In this document: positions 53,705-61,491 of the stretch, in pieces
Layout of the letters: each line of letters opens with the position of its first letter
Position numbering within the stretch: the stretch's first letter is position 1
DNA from: Aristaeella lactis
GTDB taxonomy: Bacteria > Bacillota > Clostridia > Christensenellales > Aristaeellaceae
NCBI RefSeq assembly: GCF_018118585.1
Contig: NZ_CP069421.1
Coordinates: 1,798,001-1,862,000 of the forward strand
DNA length: 64,000 nucleotides
Direction: 5' to 3'
Program-made: the position numbers and the translations under genes
The notes under the pieces: model-generated
Told to the model about the DNA's origin: nothing
Databases searched by the model: none
The model's input: only the letters and a program-made list of their open reading frames with translations

Positions 53705-54565
53705 TGCTGAAAGCTTCGCTTTCAGCACCTCGTACCGTGCTTCCTTCTCAGCTTTCTGAAAGTGCTCTTCCCTCGTCTGTTCATACAGCAGGGAATAATC
53801 CAGTTTTTCATCTCCGAACTGTTCACTGGTCAGGTCAAACGCACAGTCCCCGACTGCGTTAAAACAGTGAAAATTCCCGTCTCCCAGCGGAACACCCCAC
53901 ACTTTTCCGCCGAAGATATCCTGTGCCAGGAAGGCCGTGATTGAGCACTGGCCCAGCGTCCGGTTCTCTTCGCTCCAGTCCTGCTGCATCCGGGGTGCAC
54001 AGGTCTCTTTTTCCCATACGTGCCAAAGGATATTATACAGGTCCCTCGGTGTGCGGATTCCCGGATAGTCTGTTGTCTTCGCCGGAACCAGCGCGGTCTC
54101 CCAGCCGTAAAACCCGTAGGTGTTCATCCGGAACACCTGGCTGTTTTCTCCCCAGGCATCCTTCATTACAGCAACGAATTCCGCACCGTATTTTTCATAC
54201 AGTCCCTGTTCCCGCGTGGAAACGTACACTGTATCATATCCGTCCTCCCGAGCCAGTTCCTTCACCTGGGCGATCAGTTTTCCCATCAGCCGGCGGCCCC
54301 GGTATTCCGGATAGGTATAAACAAATCCGATCCAGGGTTTCCGTTCCGTATCCGGGATTTCATCCTTCTCCGCATAGGTACAGAAGGAAGCCAGCTTCGT
54401 TCCGTCCGTCAGCAGCAGAACCTTTGCCTTTTCCCCATACCTTTCATGGAAACGGTTTTCTTTCAGGAGGGAATAAAGAAAAGCGCCTGCCTTCCAGTCG
54501 CAGTTCTTCAGCTGTTCCAGCCACTGTTCCCGGTTTGCCGCGTCTTCATAGATCTGGATATCCAT
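53684..54565 (-). CDS. GNAT acetyltransferase fused to a YunG-like domain
   Basis: 293 residues from MDIQIYEDAANREQWLEQLK at an ATG with GGAGG at 7 nt; the longer frame upstream contains the promoter. Residues about 40-155 form a GNAT fold (KPWIGFVYTYPEYRGRRLMG, AREDGYDTVYVSTREQGLYE). Residues about 180-285 match YunG-family proteins (LYNILWHVWEKETC, LGQCSITAFLAQDIFGGKVW, FHCFNAVGDCAFDLTSEQF). The Cys and His in GQC and FHC-N could form a catalytic pair, but that is speculation. The last six residues and stop come from a heptamer array. Confidence 0.85.
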   Translation of the reverse strand: MDIQIYEDAANREQWLEQLKNCDWKAGAFLYSLLKENRFHERYGEKAKVLLLTDGTKLASFCTYAEKDEIPDTERKPWIGFVYTYPEYRGRRLMGKLIAQVKELAREDGYDTVYVSTREQGLYEKYGAEFVAVMKDAWGENSQVFRMNTYGFYGWETALVPAKTTDYPGIRTPRDLYNILWHVWEKETCAPRMQQDWSEENRTLGQCSITAFLAQDIFGGKVWGVPLGDGNFHCFNAVGDCAFDLTSEQFGDEKLDYSLLYEQTREEHFQKAEKEARYEVLKAKLSAQFRIQN

Positions 54566-54601
54566 CCGGCGTCCTCCTTCCCGGCAGTCATTCATTCTCT
54601 G

Positions 54602-54629
54602 ATTATACAGGAATAGCCTCAGTTTGCAA
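54602..54629 (-). promoter_or_regulatory. promoter of the GNAT-YunG gene
   Basis: Minus strand TTGCAA (54629-54624), 16 bp, TATAAT (54607-54602), 37 bp before the chosen ATG, which supports that start. Confidence 0.75.
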
Positions 54630-54679
54630 TACATACAGAATGCTTCCCGTATTAACCGCTTCACACAGGCAGGCGTAAA

Positions 54680-54718
54680 CAACAGTGCCGGGCAGATTGA
54701 TTCTGTCCGGCACCGTTG
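54680..54718 (-). terminator. hairpin after the exported Ig-like protein gene
   Basis: A 17-bp near-perfect stem (CAACGGTGCCGGACAGA with two non-Watson-Crick positions on the other arm) and a 5-nt loop, 40 bp after the gene end. Only TTTA follows on the minus strand and CTTTTC on the plus, so it may act weakly in both directions. Confidence 0.55.
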
Positions 54719-54759
54719 CTTTTCAGGAGGTTTTGAAAAAGGTTTTTGCCCTGTCTGTC

Positions 54760-56058
54760 TTACAGTTTGTCTTCTTCGAGACGATGCAGTTTCCTGCGCA
54801 GGATCACGCCCTGGAGAATCAGCAGGATCAGCAGCAATCCGCAGGCACCTGCCAGTGCCAGGGTCAGCGGAGAAGTCTGTTCCTTCTTTTCCTTTTTCCC
54901 GCTGTCCGTCTTATCGGTCTCAGTCTGCACCGGTTTTTCCACCTTCAGGTTCACCGGCAGTTCAAAGGAAGCGGGGTTTCCGTCCTGGTCCGTGCATTCC
55001 ACCGTAATGGTACCGGAGAAATCACCGGCAGTATCCTTTGCGGGGCTCAGGATCAGCTGGGCCTGTTTGGTCTCACCGGGCTGGATGGTACCAACCAGCA
55101 CGCTCTGGCGCTCGGTAATGCCCGGCATGGAAACAGTTGCCAGCACGTTCACAACGTCCGCTTTGCCCATGTTCATCAGGGGCAGCGTCAGGGTTGCGGA
55201 ATCTCCTGCCACAACGCTGGAGGCCATTCTGATGCCGCCCTGTTCCAGCCGGATCTCCTGGCTGATGGACACCGTATTGTTCACGGTGTAGGTCGCGTCC
55301 TGGTCAAGGGCAGTCCAGTTCAGGTCCATTTTCAGCACATGCGGCGCCACGTTCGCTTTCTCCAGCACAGTCACCGGATACTCCACAGTCACGCTTTCGC
55401 CGATAGGCAGCGTACCGATCTTCAGGGTTTCTCCCTTTCTGGGAAGGATATGGCCGGCAGCGTCGTTCATCTTCAGCTCCAGGTTCTCTATGATGGTTGC
55501 GGAGCAGGGATTGGCCAGGGTGACGCGGATCACGCCCTCTTCTCCGACGTGGAGCTCGGACTGCACCTCGGTCACCGCGATAGCGGCTTTTTCAATGCTT
55601 TCCTTGGCGCCGCGGAACTTCACAATATAGGGGATCTCCGTGCTCAGCGGATTGCCGTCCTTGTCCTTGCCGGTCAGGCGGATCGTGCAGGGATAATCAG
55701 CATTCTTCTGGTCCGGGAACACCGACAGGGCAAAGCGCACTCCCCAGAGCCCCTTAGTCTCTTCATTGGCCTGCACGGTCATCACCTGGGGCTTGAAAGG
55801 GGACTTCTTCGTGTCATTCACCGCCAGTTCAGCTGTGATCGCGCCGGCAGCGCTTTCAGAGCGGACCGGGATCACCAGGTTCCATCTGTTCCTGGAAACG
55901 TCCGGCATATATCCCTGGTACCAGGAACGGTCCATACCGCGCAGCACCGCGGTATCGTCAATGGTAAATGCCTCAGTGTCTTCGGCCTGTACGCCGCATA
56001 CAGGCATGAGGAACAAAGCGGTCATCAGGACCGCGATCCATTTATTGATTCTCTTCAT
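54760..56058 (-). CDS. exported, membrane-anchored protein with CARDB/NEW3-like Ig repeats
   Basis: 432 residues. A signal peptide (MKRINKWIAVLMTALFLMPV, cleavage near VQA-ED) is followed by three beta-rich repeats of about 110-120 residues, the last two starting SELHVGEEGVIRVTLANP and SVVAGDSATLTLPLMNMGKA, which resemble CARDB or NEW3 adhesion-type folds. A charged linker (TDKTDSGKKEKKEQ) leads to a C-terminal membrane helix (about 400-424) and a short basic tail. It is 3 bp after the FtsX-type permease, so it probably works outside the membrane with the ABC complex. Confidence 0.85.
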   Translation of the reverse strand: MKRINKWIAVLMTALFLMPVCGVQAEDTEAFTIDDTAVLRGMDRSWYQGYMPDVSRNRWNLVIPVRSESAAGAITAELAVNDTKKSPFKPQVMTVQANEETKGLWGVRFALSVFPDQKNADYPCTIRLTGKDKDGNPLSTEIPYIVKFRGAKESIEKAAIAVTEVQSELHVGEEGVIRVTLANPCSATIIENLELKMNDAAGHILPRKGETLKIGTLPIGESVTVEYPVTVLEKANVAPHVLKMDLNWTALDQDATYTVNNTVSISQEIRLEQGGIRMASSVVAGDSATLTLPLMNMGKADVVNVLATVSMPGITERQSVLVGTIQPGETKQAQLILSPAKDTAGDFSGTITVECTDQDGNPASFELPVNLKVEKPVQTETDKTDSGKKEKKEQTSPLTLALAGACGLLLILLILQGVILRRKLHRLEEDKL

Positions 56059-56061
56059 ATA

Positions 56062-58845
56062 TTACAACTCCCTGATATTCTCAACGATCGGCCGGCGGGA
56101 TACCTGGTACAGGCGGCCGCGGATGCCTGCTGTACAGGCCAGCGCGACACAGGCTGCCAGGATGGCCAGGACCGGTATCATAATCTGCGGATGGCAGAGC
56201 GTAAACAGTCTCAACGCGGGTATTCCGCTGACCGCGTAGAACAGGAGGCACGGGATCATGGCGCAGGCCGCGCAGATCCATACCGGCAGCCGGTAGCATC
56301 CCACCAGCATTTTCAGGTCAGCGCCCACAGCTCGAAGGGTACCGATCATCCGGGTGTCGGACCGGATCTGCCGGGACACACCGGATACCTGCATAAACAC
56401 GGACACAGCAAAGAACAGAAGGGTCATGCCGGCCAGGATCAGGATCTCACGGATCTTTTTGGCCTGTCTCGCACGGTTGATCCGCAGTTCGTTTTCAAAG
56501 CCCAGCCAGCCCCGGTTTCCGATCTGCCTGAGCTGATTCTCGATCAATTCTTCCTGCTCCGGCGTCAGGCCGTCAGAAAGATAAACCTCAACCATTCCCG
56601 GATTCGGCAGCTTCAGGCCCAAAGCCTGCGCGCCTTTTTCTGATACAATAACGGTTAAGCCGCTCGCATAGCCGCTGCAGATCATTGGAGATCCGCTCAG
56701 GACAGCCCCGATGCTCACGTCAGCCTGCATAGCCTCCATGGACTGATACCAGGCCTTCCAGTTTGCACCGACAGGCATTTCGTTCGGAACATCTTCCGCT
56801 TTGTTTCCGGCCAGTTCCAGCAGACTCAGGGGCATTCCCTTTTTGAAATGATCATTGCGGATAACCAGATCCCACTCATCATCCTTAACCTGTCCGGATA
56901 TTTGTTCTGTTTCTATCTGGGCGCCGCCCTGCTTCATCATCCTGACGCATACTGTCGGCGCGTAAACCAGCACCTGTTCGCCGCTGTCCATTTTTTCCGG
57001 ATCGATGGTTCCGTCAACAACCCACTCTTTCAGTTCCTCCGGATCCACATCAGCGATCATGATGCTGATCGGTACAACCTTTTCAGCAATGCCAAGCTTG
57101 CTGCGGATCAGTTCCATCCGGTCCACATTCATCACCAGGTCGCTGGCCGTCCAGTCAACATTGCTCCGGGCCCTTGCATCCGCCAGTTCTTCGTCGGTGA
57201 AATACAGCCACGTATCAGGCTCTCCGAAAACACCCAGCGCGTTGATACTGTAACGAATCTCAGTACCGTCCTCAGTGACGCCTGTCAGGGTCCGGTCTTT
57301 TAAATACTCCGGTATCTCATCCATCAGCAGGTTGGCGGTGATTTCCGTGTTGGCCCTGACCTTGCTGACGCCGTCCATGCCAGAGATCTTCCGGATCTCA
57401 TACCGGACGTCTTCAGCGCCGGATTCACACTGGGAAAACCTGTCTTCCGTATGGGTATTGCCCAGGTTGTACAGTTCGTATGCCGGATATTCACCGTCCT
57501 GGTTTTTGATCCCAAGGACAACCTCGCCCAGCAGCAGCGTGGACAGAAGTGTCAGCGCAATCATGCCTGCGGTACCGGCCTGACGCAGCGGATGAAGCCG
57601 CACCCGGCGTCCCGCGATCAGCGTATCCGGTTTAAACGCGCTGTGATTCTTCAGTTTCCCGGCACGGCGCAGCATACCCGTATCCCGCAGCACGCCCATA
57701 GGCATCTGGGCAGACGCGTGATAAAGCGGCAGCCGGGACGCGACAAACACGCACAGGCCGGACAGTCCAAGGATCGGGATCAGCAGCCAGATCTGCGGGG
57801 AAAACATCACCTGGCCCCGGCTAAGCACGGAAATGATCCGGGTTGCACCGATACCCAGCAGAAGGCCGGCAGGCAGCGCCGTAGCAGCCAGCATCCAGGC
57901 TTCCGCTCCGTAGATCCTTCGGATCTGCCGGCGCGTCGCACCGATGGCCCGCAGCATACCGATATCCTCTGTTTTCCGGCTCAGCAGGCTCTCCATAGCC
58001 GTTGTGATCCCGATACAGGCGGACAGCATCAGCGCCGCACCGAACACAACCCACAGGCCGATCCGGTTCACCAGATCCCTGGCCCGGTTCCAGCCGGAGT
58101 CATAATACACGGCCTCACCGGTTTCACGGCTCACACCGGCGACGTATCTTCCAAGGGCCAGCGGGCAGTTCCGCATCACCTGGTTCAGGGTGATCAGCGG
58201 CGCGTAGGTCAGCACACGGTGGACCTGCACGCCTCCTACGGCATACTTCTCCTCCGGGGAGACCACAATGGAAGGCAGCTTCATGCCTTCGCCTTCTGTA
58301 TATCCATCCCAGTTCAGGTATTCCGTCTGTTCGTTCAGGATACCCACCAGGGTAAAAGTCTTTTGCTCTTCAGGCCCGTGAACCGGCTTCATGGTCAGTG
58401 TCAGCACATCGCCCACCTGGGCTTTGTCCTTATCCATGCGGATCAGGGCGCTCAGCTCCGCGGCGATCTCACCGGCCTTCTCCGGCATACGGCCTTCCAT
58501 GAGCGTCCGGTTGATCAGCTTTTCAGCTTCTTCGTCATAGAAGCCTGTGCAGACGTCGGTGTCTTTCACACAGGCATCCACCATCACATGACCGATCCTC
58601 TGGAAAAAGCCGCAGTCCCGGAGCTGGTCATCTGTGGGGCCGCCGCTTCCCAGCATATACATATCCATCCAGCCTACGCGCTGGGCCATCTGTTCTTCGT
58701 GGCCCCGCACAGTTCCCCAGGCGCACAGGCTTGTGCATGTGGCCAGGAAAACAGCCAGCAGGATTCCGATAAAAAGGCTTATATAGGCTTTCCGGTTCAC
58801 CCGGATATTTGCCTTCGCAACCTGGTTCAGCGTAAGGCGTTTCAT
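56062..58845 (-). CDS. FtsX/MacB-type ABC permease with two FtsX domains
   Basis: 927 residues. An N-terminal membrane helix (about 19-43), a large extracytoplasmic region, three helices around 265-390 (MESLLSRKTEDIGMLRAIGA and RRQIRRIYGAEAWMLAATAL are the FtsX block), a second membrane helix near 430, a second outside domain, and a final FtsX block (about 790-920, QIRSDTRMIGTLRAVGADLK). Such duplicated FtsX proteins (BceB or LolC/E-like arrangements) export or sense lipids, peptides or wall-targeting antibiotics. The ATG overlaps the ATPase stop by one base. Confidence 0.9.
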   Translation of the reverse strand: MKRLTLNQVAKANIRVNRKAYISLFIGILLAVFLATCTSLCAWGTVRGHEEQMAQRVGWMDMYMLGSGGPTDDQLRDCGFFQRIGHVMVDACVKDTDVCTGFYDEEAEKLINRTLMEGRMPEKAGEIAAELSALIRMDKDKAQVGDVLTLTMKPVHGPEEQKTFTLVGILNEQTEYLNWDGYTEGEGMKLPSIVVSPEEKYAVGGVQVHRVLTYAPLITLNQVMRNCPLALGRYVAGVSRETGEAVYYDSGWNRARDLVNRIGLWVVFGAALMLSACIGITTAMESLLSRKTEDIGMLRAIGATRRQIRRIYGAEAWMLAATALPAGLLLGIGATRIISVLSRGQVMFSPQIWLLIPILGLSGLCVFVASRLPLYHASAQMPMGVLRDTGMLRRAGKLKNHSAFKPDTLIAGRRVRLHPLRQAGTAGMIALTLLSTLLLGEVVLGIKNQDGEYPAYELYNLGNTHTEDRFSQCESGAEDVRYEIRKISGMDGVSKVRANTEITANLLMDEIPEYLKDRTLTGVTEDGTEIRYSINALGVFGEPDTWLYFTDEELADARARSNVDWTASDLVMNVDRMELIRSKLGIAEKVVPISIMIADVDPEELKEWVVDGTIDPEKMDSGEQVLVYAPTVCVRMMKQGGAQIETEQISGQVKDDEWDLVIRNDHFKKGMPLSLLELAGNKAEDVPNEMPVGANWKAWYQSMEAMQADVSIGAVLSGSPMICSGYASGLTVIVSEKGAQALGLKLPNPGMVEVYLSDGLTPEQEELIENQLRQIGNRGWLGFENELRINRARQAKKIREILILAGMTLLFFAVSVFMQVSGVSRQIRSDTRMIGTLRAVGADLKMLVGCYRLPVWICAACAMIPCLLFYAVSGIPALRLFTLCHPQIMIPVLAILAACVALACTAGIRGRLYQVSRRPIVENIREL

Positions 58846-59531
58846 CAGTTGGCCCCCTTGCCGCTGTCTTCAGCGACCCTGCCGTCCTCCAGTCGGATAA
58901 TACGGTCTGCCTGTTCAGCTACGCCCAGGTCATGGGTGACCAGGATCATGGTAATGCCCAGCTCACTGCTCACGGTGCGCATCAGGGTCAGCACTTCCCT
59001 GCCGGTCTTTCCGTCCAGATTACCGGTAGGTTCATCCGCAAACAGGATGGAAGGTTTGTTGGCCAGGGCCCGGGCAATACAGACCCGCTGCTGCTGCCCG
59101 CCGCTCAGGGCGCCTGGCAGGTGGCTCAGCCGGTCATCGATATCCAGCATCTCCACCAGCCTTTTCAGGTAAGCTTCGTCCGGCTTGCGGTTATCCAGCA
59201 TCACCGGCAGCAGGATGTTTTCCTGTGCAGTCAGCTCCCGCACCAGGTTGTAAGCCTGGAAAACAAATCCGAAGCGCCGGCGGCGGAGCACCGACAGCTG
59301 GTTGTCATTGTATTGGAACAGGTTGTTGTCCTGGTAGATCACCTTTCCGGATGTCGGCCGGTCCAGGCCGGACAAAAGATGAAGCAGGGTGGATTTGCCG
59401 CTGCCGCTCTTACCTGTGACAGCGGTAAAACTTCCCTGCTCAAAAGAGAGGCTGACACCGTCAACCGCATGTACCGCACCGGTACCGCTCCCGTAGGTTT
59501 TCATAAGATCTTCACAACGAATCATTTCCAT
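58845..59531 (-). CDS. ABC ATPase of the FtsX/MacB (LolD) type
   Basis: 228 residues. Walker A GKSGSGKST, Q-loop FVFQAYNLVRELTAQENILL, signature LSGGQQQRVCIARAL, Walker B ILFADEPTGNLD, H-loop LVTHD. Typical partner of FtsX-type permeases. It is the first gene of a three-gene operon (ATPase, permease, exported protein). A palindromic operator lies upstream at 59592-59607. GAGGAGG precedes the ATG. Confidence 0.95.
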   Translation of the reverse strand: MEMIRCEDLMKTYGSGTGAVHAVDGVSLSFEQGSFTAVTGKSGSGKSTLLHLLSGLDRPTSGKVIYQDNNLFQYNDNQLSVLRRRRFGFVFQAYNLVRELTAQENILLPVMLDNRKPDEAYLKRLVEMLDIDDRLSHLPGALSGGQQQRVCIARALANKPSILFADEPTGNLDGKTGREVLTLMRTVSSELGITMILVTHDLGVAEQADRIIRLEDGRVAEDSGKGAN

Positions 59532-59591
59532 CGTTCATCCCTCCTCGGAAGCCAGCATATCAAACCAACCTTACTTTCAGGTGACTTTCAT

Positions 59592-59607
59592 CTTACGTTT
59601 TCGTAAG
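59592..59607 (-). promoter_or_regulatory. candidate response-regulator operator (CTTACG-N4-CGTAAG)
   Basis: A perfect palindrome CTTACG AAAA CGTAAG lies 60 bp upstream of the ATPase start codon. The form (inverted 5-6 bp with an N4 centre) matches the box described for BceR-type regulators (TNACA-N4-TGTAA). The regulator-kinase pair encoded just upstream is the natural candidate to bind it. No consensus -35 element is evident, as expected for activation. Confidence 0.65.
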
Positions 59608-59643
59608 AATACTTATCCCTTCTCTTATTCCTCCGCCGCAAGT

Positions 59644-59768
59644 ATTCATTATGAATTATGAATTATGAATTGTCTTTCCCTCGGGTTCAGATTGCTCCCC
59701 GCAGCAGCAGTGTCTTCATCCAGCTCTCTATGTTTAATTCTGAATTCTGAATTCTGAATTCTTAATTG
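59644..59768. repeat. MITE-like unit with heptamer ends
   Basis: Left end at 59644-59672 (AATTATG twice plus partial units) and right end at 59736-59768 (AATTCTG three times, AATTCTT, AATTG) flank a 63-bp core. On the minus strand the right end encodes the C-terminus and stop of the histidine kinase. The unit lies between the kinase and the ABC operon. Confidence 0.72.
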
Positions 59769-60642
59769 TCTTTATCATGTCCAGCACTGGCAGCGAGATT
59801 GTAAACTTCAGTCCTTTGTCCGTATTCTGCGCCATGATCTGTCCGTGATGGCGGTAAATGATCTCCTTCACGATCGCCAGTCCCAGGCCTGCTCCCTTGC
59901 TGTGCTGTCCTTCCGCGCGGTAAAAGCGTTCAAACAGATGCGGCAGGTCCTTCGCTGCCGCGCCGCCGCCGTTGTCCTCCAGCGTGCAGTAGAAAAAGCT
60001 TTCCGTCCGTTCCATGAAGATATGGATTTCCCCGTTCTCTCCGGTATGTTCGCAGGCATTCTTGATCAGGTTCCGGAAAGCCTCGGAAAGCCATTTCTCA
60101 TCGCAGCGAATAACAGCTTCCCCTTCTATGGTCAGGGTTGTGTACGGCCACAGGGAATGCATCTGTTCCCAGTCTTTTTCGATCATCTTCCGGACATTGC
60201 ATTCCTCAAAGGCAAATTCATATCCGTCGGCGCACAGTTTTTCCAGCCGCAGGAGGCTGCTGATCAGCGTCTCCATACGCTCGATCTGGGCGATCTGCTG
60301 CTCGCTGTGAGCGCTTTCATCCATCTCGCAGTACAGGCGCAGGGAAGCCAGCGGCGTCTTCAGCTGGTGGGAGATGTCCGCCGTCAGGTTGCTGGTCCGT
60401 CTCGCCTCCTGCCGGAAACGCTCTTCCGCCGTCTCAATGCGGTTCTGCATCTCCAGGGCAGCGTTCTCCACCTGCGCGATCTTGTCTTCCTTCAGGGACA
60501 GAGACAGGTCTCCGCCGTTTCCCGTCAGGTAATCCTCCATTTTCTCAGAAAGCCTGTCCAGCCGCTTCATGTCAAGATACCGGCGGACCAGGACAGCAGC
60601 CAGGATCAGCAGGAGGATTCCGCTGAGGATGTATCCAACCAT
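59734..60642 (-). CDS. sensor histidine kinase without a large external domain
   Basis: 302 residues. One N-terminal membrane helix (about 3-20) and no extracellular domain. Phospho-accepting H92 in ADISHQLKTPLASLR, N-box NLIKNACEHTG, G-boxes DNGGGAAAKDLPHLFERFYR and GAGLGLAIVKEI. The lack of a sensor fits kinases that receive the signal from a partner ABC transporter. It overlaps the regulator gene by 37 nt. The natural end appears to be near VLDMIKTI; the last eight residues, NSEFRIQN, are encoded by a heptamer array. Confidence 0.93.
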   Translation of the reverse strand: MVGYILSGILLLILAAVLVRRYLDMKRLDRLSEKMEDYLTGNGGDLSLSLKEDKIAQVENAALEMQNRIETAEERFRQEARRTSNLTADISHQLKTPLASLRLYCEMDESAHSEQQIAQIERMETLISSLLRLEKLCADGYEFAFEECNVRKMIEKDWEQMHSLWPYTTLTIEGEAVIRCDEKWLSEAFRNLIKNACEHTGENGEIHIFMERTESFFYCTLEDNGGGAAAKDLPHLFERFYRAEGQHSKGAGLGLAIVKEIIYRHHGQIMAQNTDKGLKFTISLPVLDMIKTIKNSEFRIQN

Positions 60643-61283
60643 TGATATCCCACTCCCCGTATGGTGCTGATGTGCTCAGCGCCCACCTTCTCCCGCAGCC
60701 GGCTCATATGAACAGACAGCGTGTTGTCATCGATAAACTTTCCGCCTTCATCCCACAGGACCTCCAGCAGGCGTTCCCGCGGAACCACAGCCGGATGATC
60801 CATCAGCATGGTAACGATCTTGTATTCGGTCAGTGTCAGGGGCAGCACTTCCCCGTCCTTCACCACCTGCATACGCTCATGGTTCACAACAAAGCCGCTC
60901 CGGCTGGTCGTCTGGGCAGTCCGGGTGCTGCCCCGCAGCAGTACCCGTACGCGGCTTAGCAGCTCCTGCATCCGGAAAGGCTTGGTCACATAATCGTTTC
61001 CGCCGGAATCCAGGCCCCGCACCACGTCAAATTCCTCACCCCGGGCAGTCAGGAAAAGCACCGGCCGTGTTTCTCCGGCGGCACGCCACTCCCGGCACTG
61101 GTTCACTCCGTCCCCGTCCGGCAGGCCTACGTCCATCACGATCGCCTGCACCGCGTCCGAAAGGCGTTCACGCGCTTCCCGCAGGGAACCGGCGGCAATA
61201 ACCTCATATCCGTCCCGTATAAACAGTTCTGTAAGTCCCTCCCGCAGGGCGGCATCATCTTCCACAAGCAGTATGGTATTCAT
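60606..61283 (-). CDS. OmpR-family response regulator
   Basis: 225 residues from MNTILLVEDDAALREGLTEL at an ATG with AGGAAAG; the longer frame upstream is not homologous. Phosphoacceptor D51 in IVMDVGLPDGDG, Thr/Ser in FLTARGEE, Lys in VTKPFRM. The C-terminal winged helix is MNHERMQVV-like with LTLTEYKIVTMLMDHPAVVP and IRGVGYQWLD. Partner of the overlapping kinase; likely regulator of the downstream ABC operon. Confidence 0.94.
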   Translation of the reverse strand: MNTILLVEDDAALREGLTELFIRDGYEVIAAGSLREARERLSDAVQAIVMDVGLPDGDGVNQCREWRAAGETRPVLFLTARGEEFDVVRGLDSGGNDYVTKPFRMQELLSRVRVLLRGSTRTAQTTSRSGFVVNHERMQVVKDGEVLPLTLTEYKIVTMLMDHPAVVPRERLLEVLWDEGGKFIDDNTLSVHMSRLREKVGAEHISTIRGVGYQWLDTSSAESSC

Positions 61284-61406
61284 CTTTCCTGTTCTCCGTT
61301 TTCTGTGCAGCTGCTTCAACATATCTGCGCGGCTGTTAACTAATGATATCACGCCGTGGAAAGCCCGGCAAGTTTGCCTTGGAAATACAGAAAAAATACA
61401 ATTTCG

Positions 61407-61435
61407 TTGACATTCTCTTTGACCGGTGATACACT
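61407..61435 (+). promoter_or_regulatory. promoter of the gntP-glycerate kinase operon
   Basis: TTGACA (61407-61412), 17 bp, TACACT (61430-61435), 57 bp before the gntP ATG. Confidence 0.82.
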
Positions 61436-61491
61436 GCATATGGTATTGAACCGTTTACGACAATTCCATATTTAGTAAGGAGGGTTCTTTT

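Noticed and set aside
54685-56643. 652-codon open frame on the plus strand
   Set aside because: Antisense to the exported Ig-like protein and permease; no start signal and no known domain.
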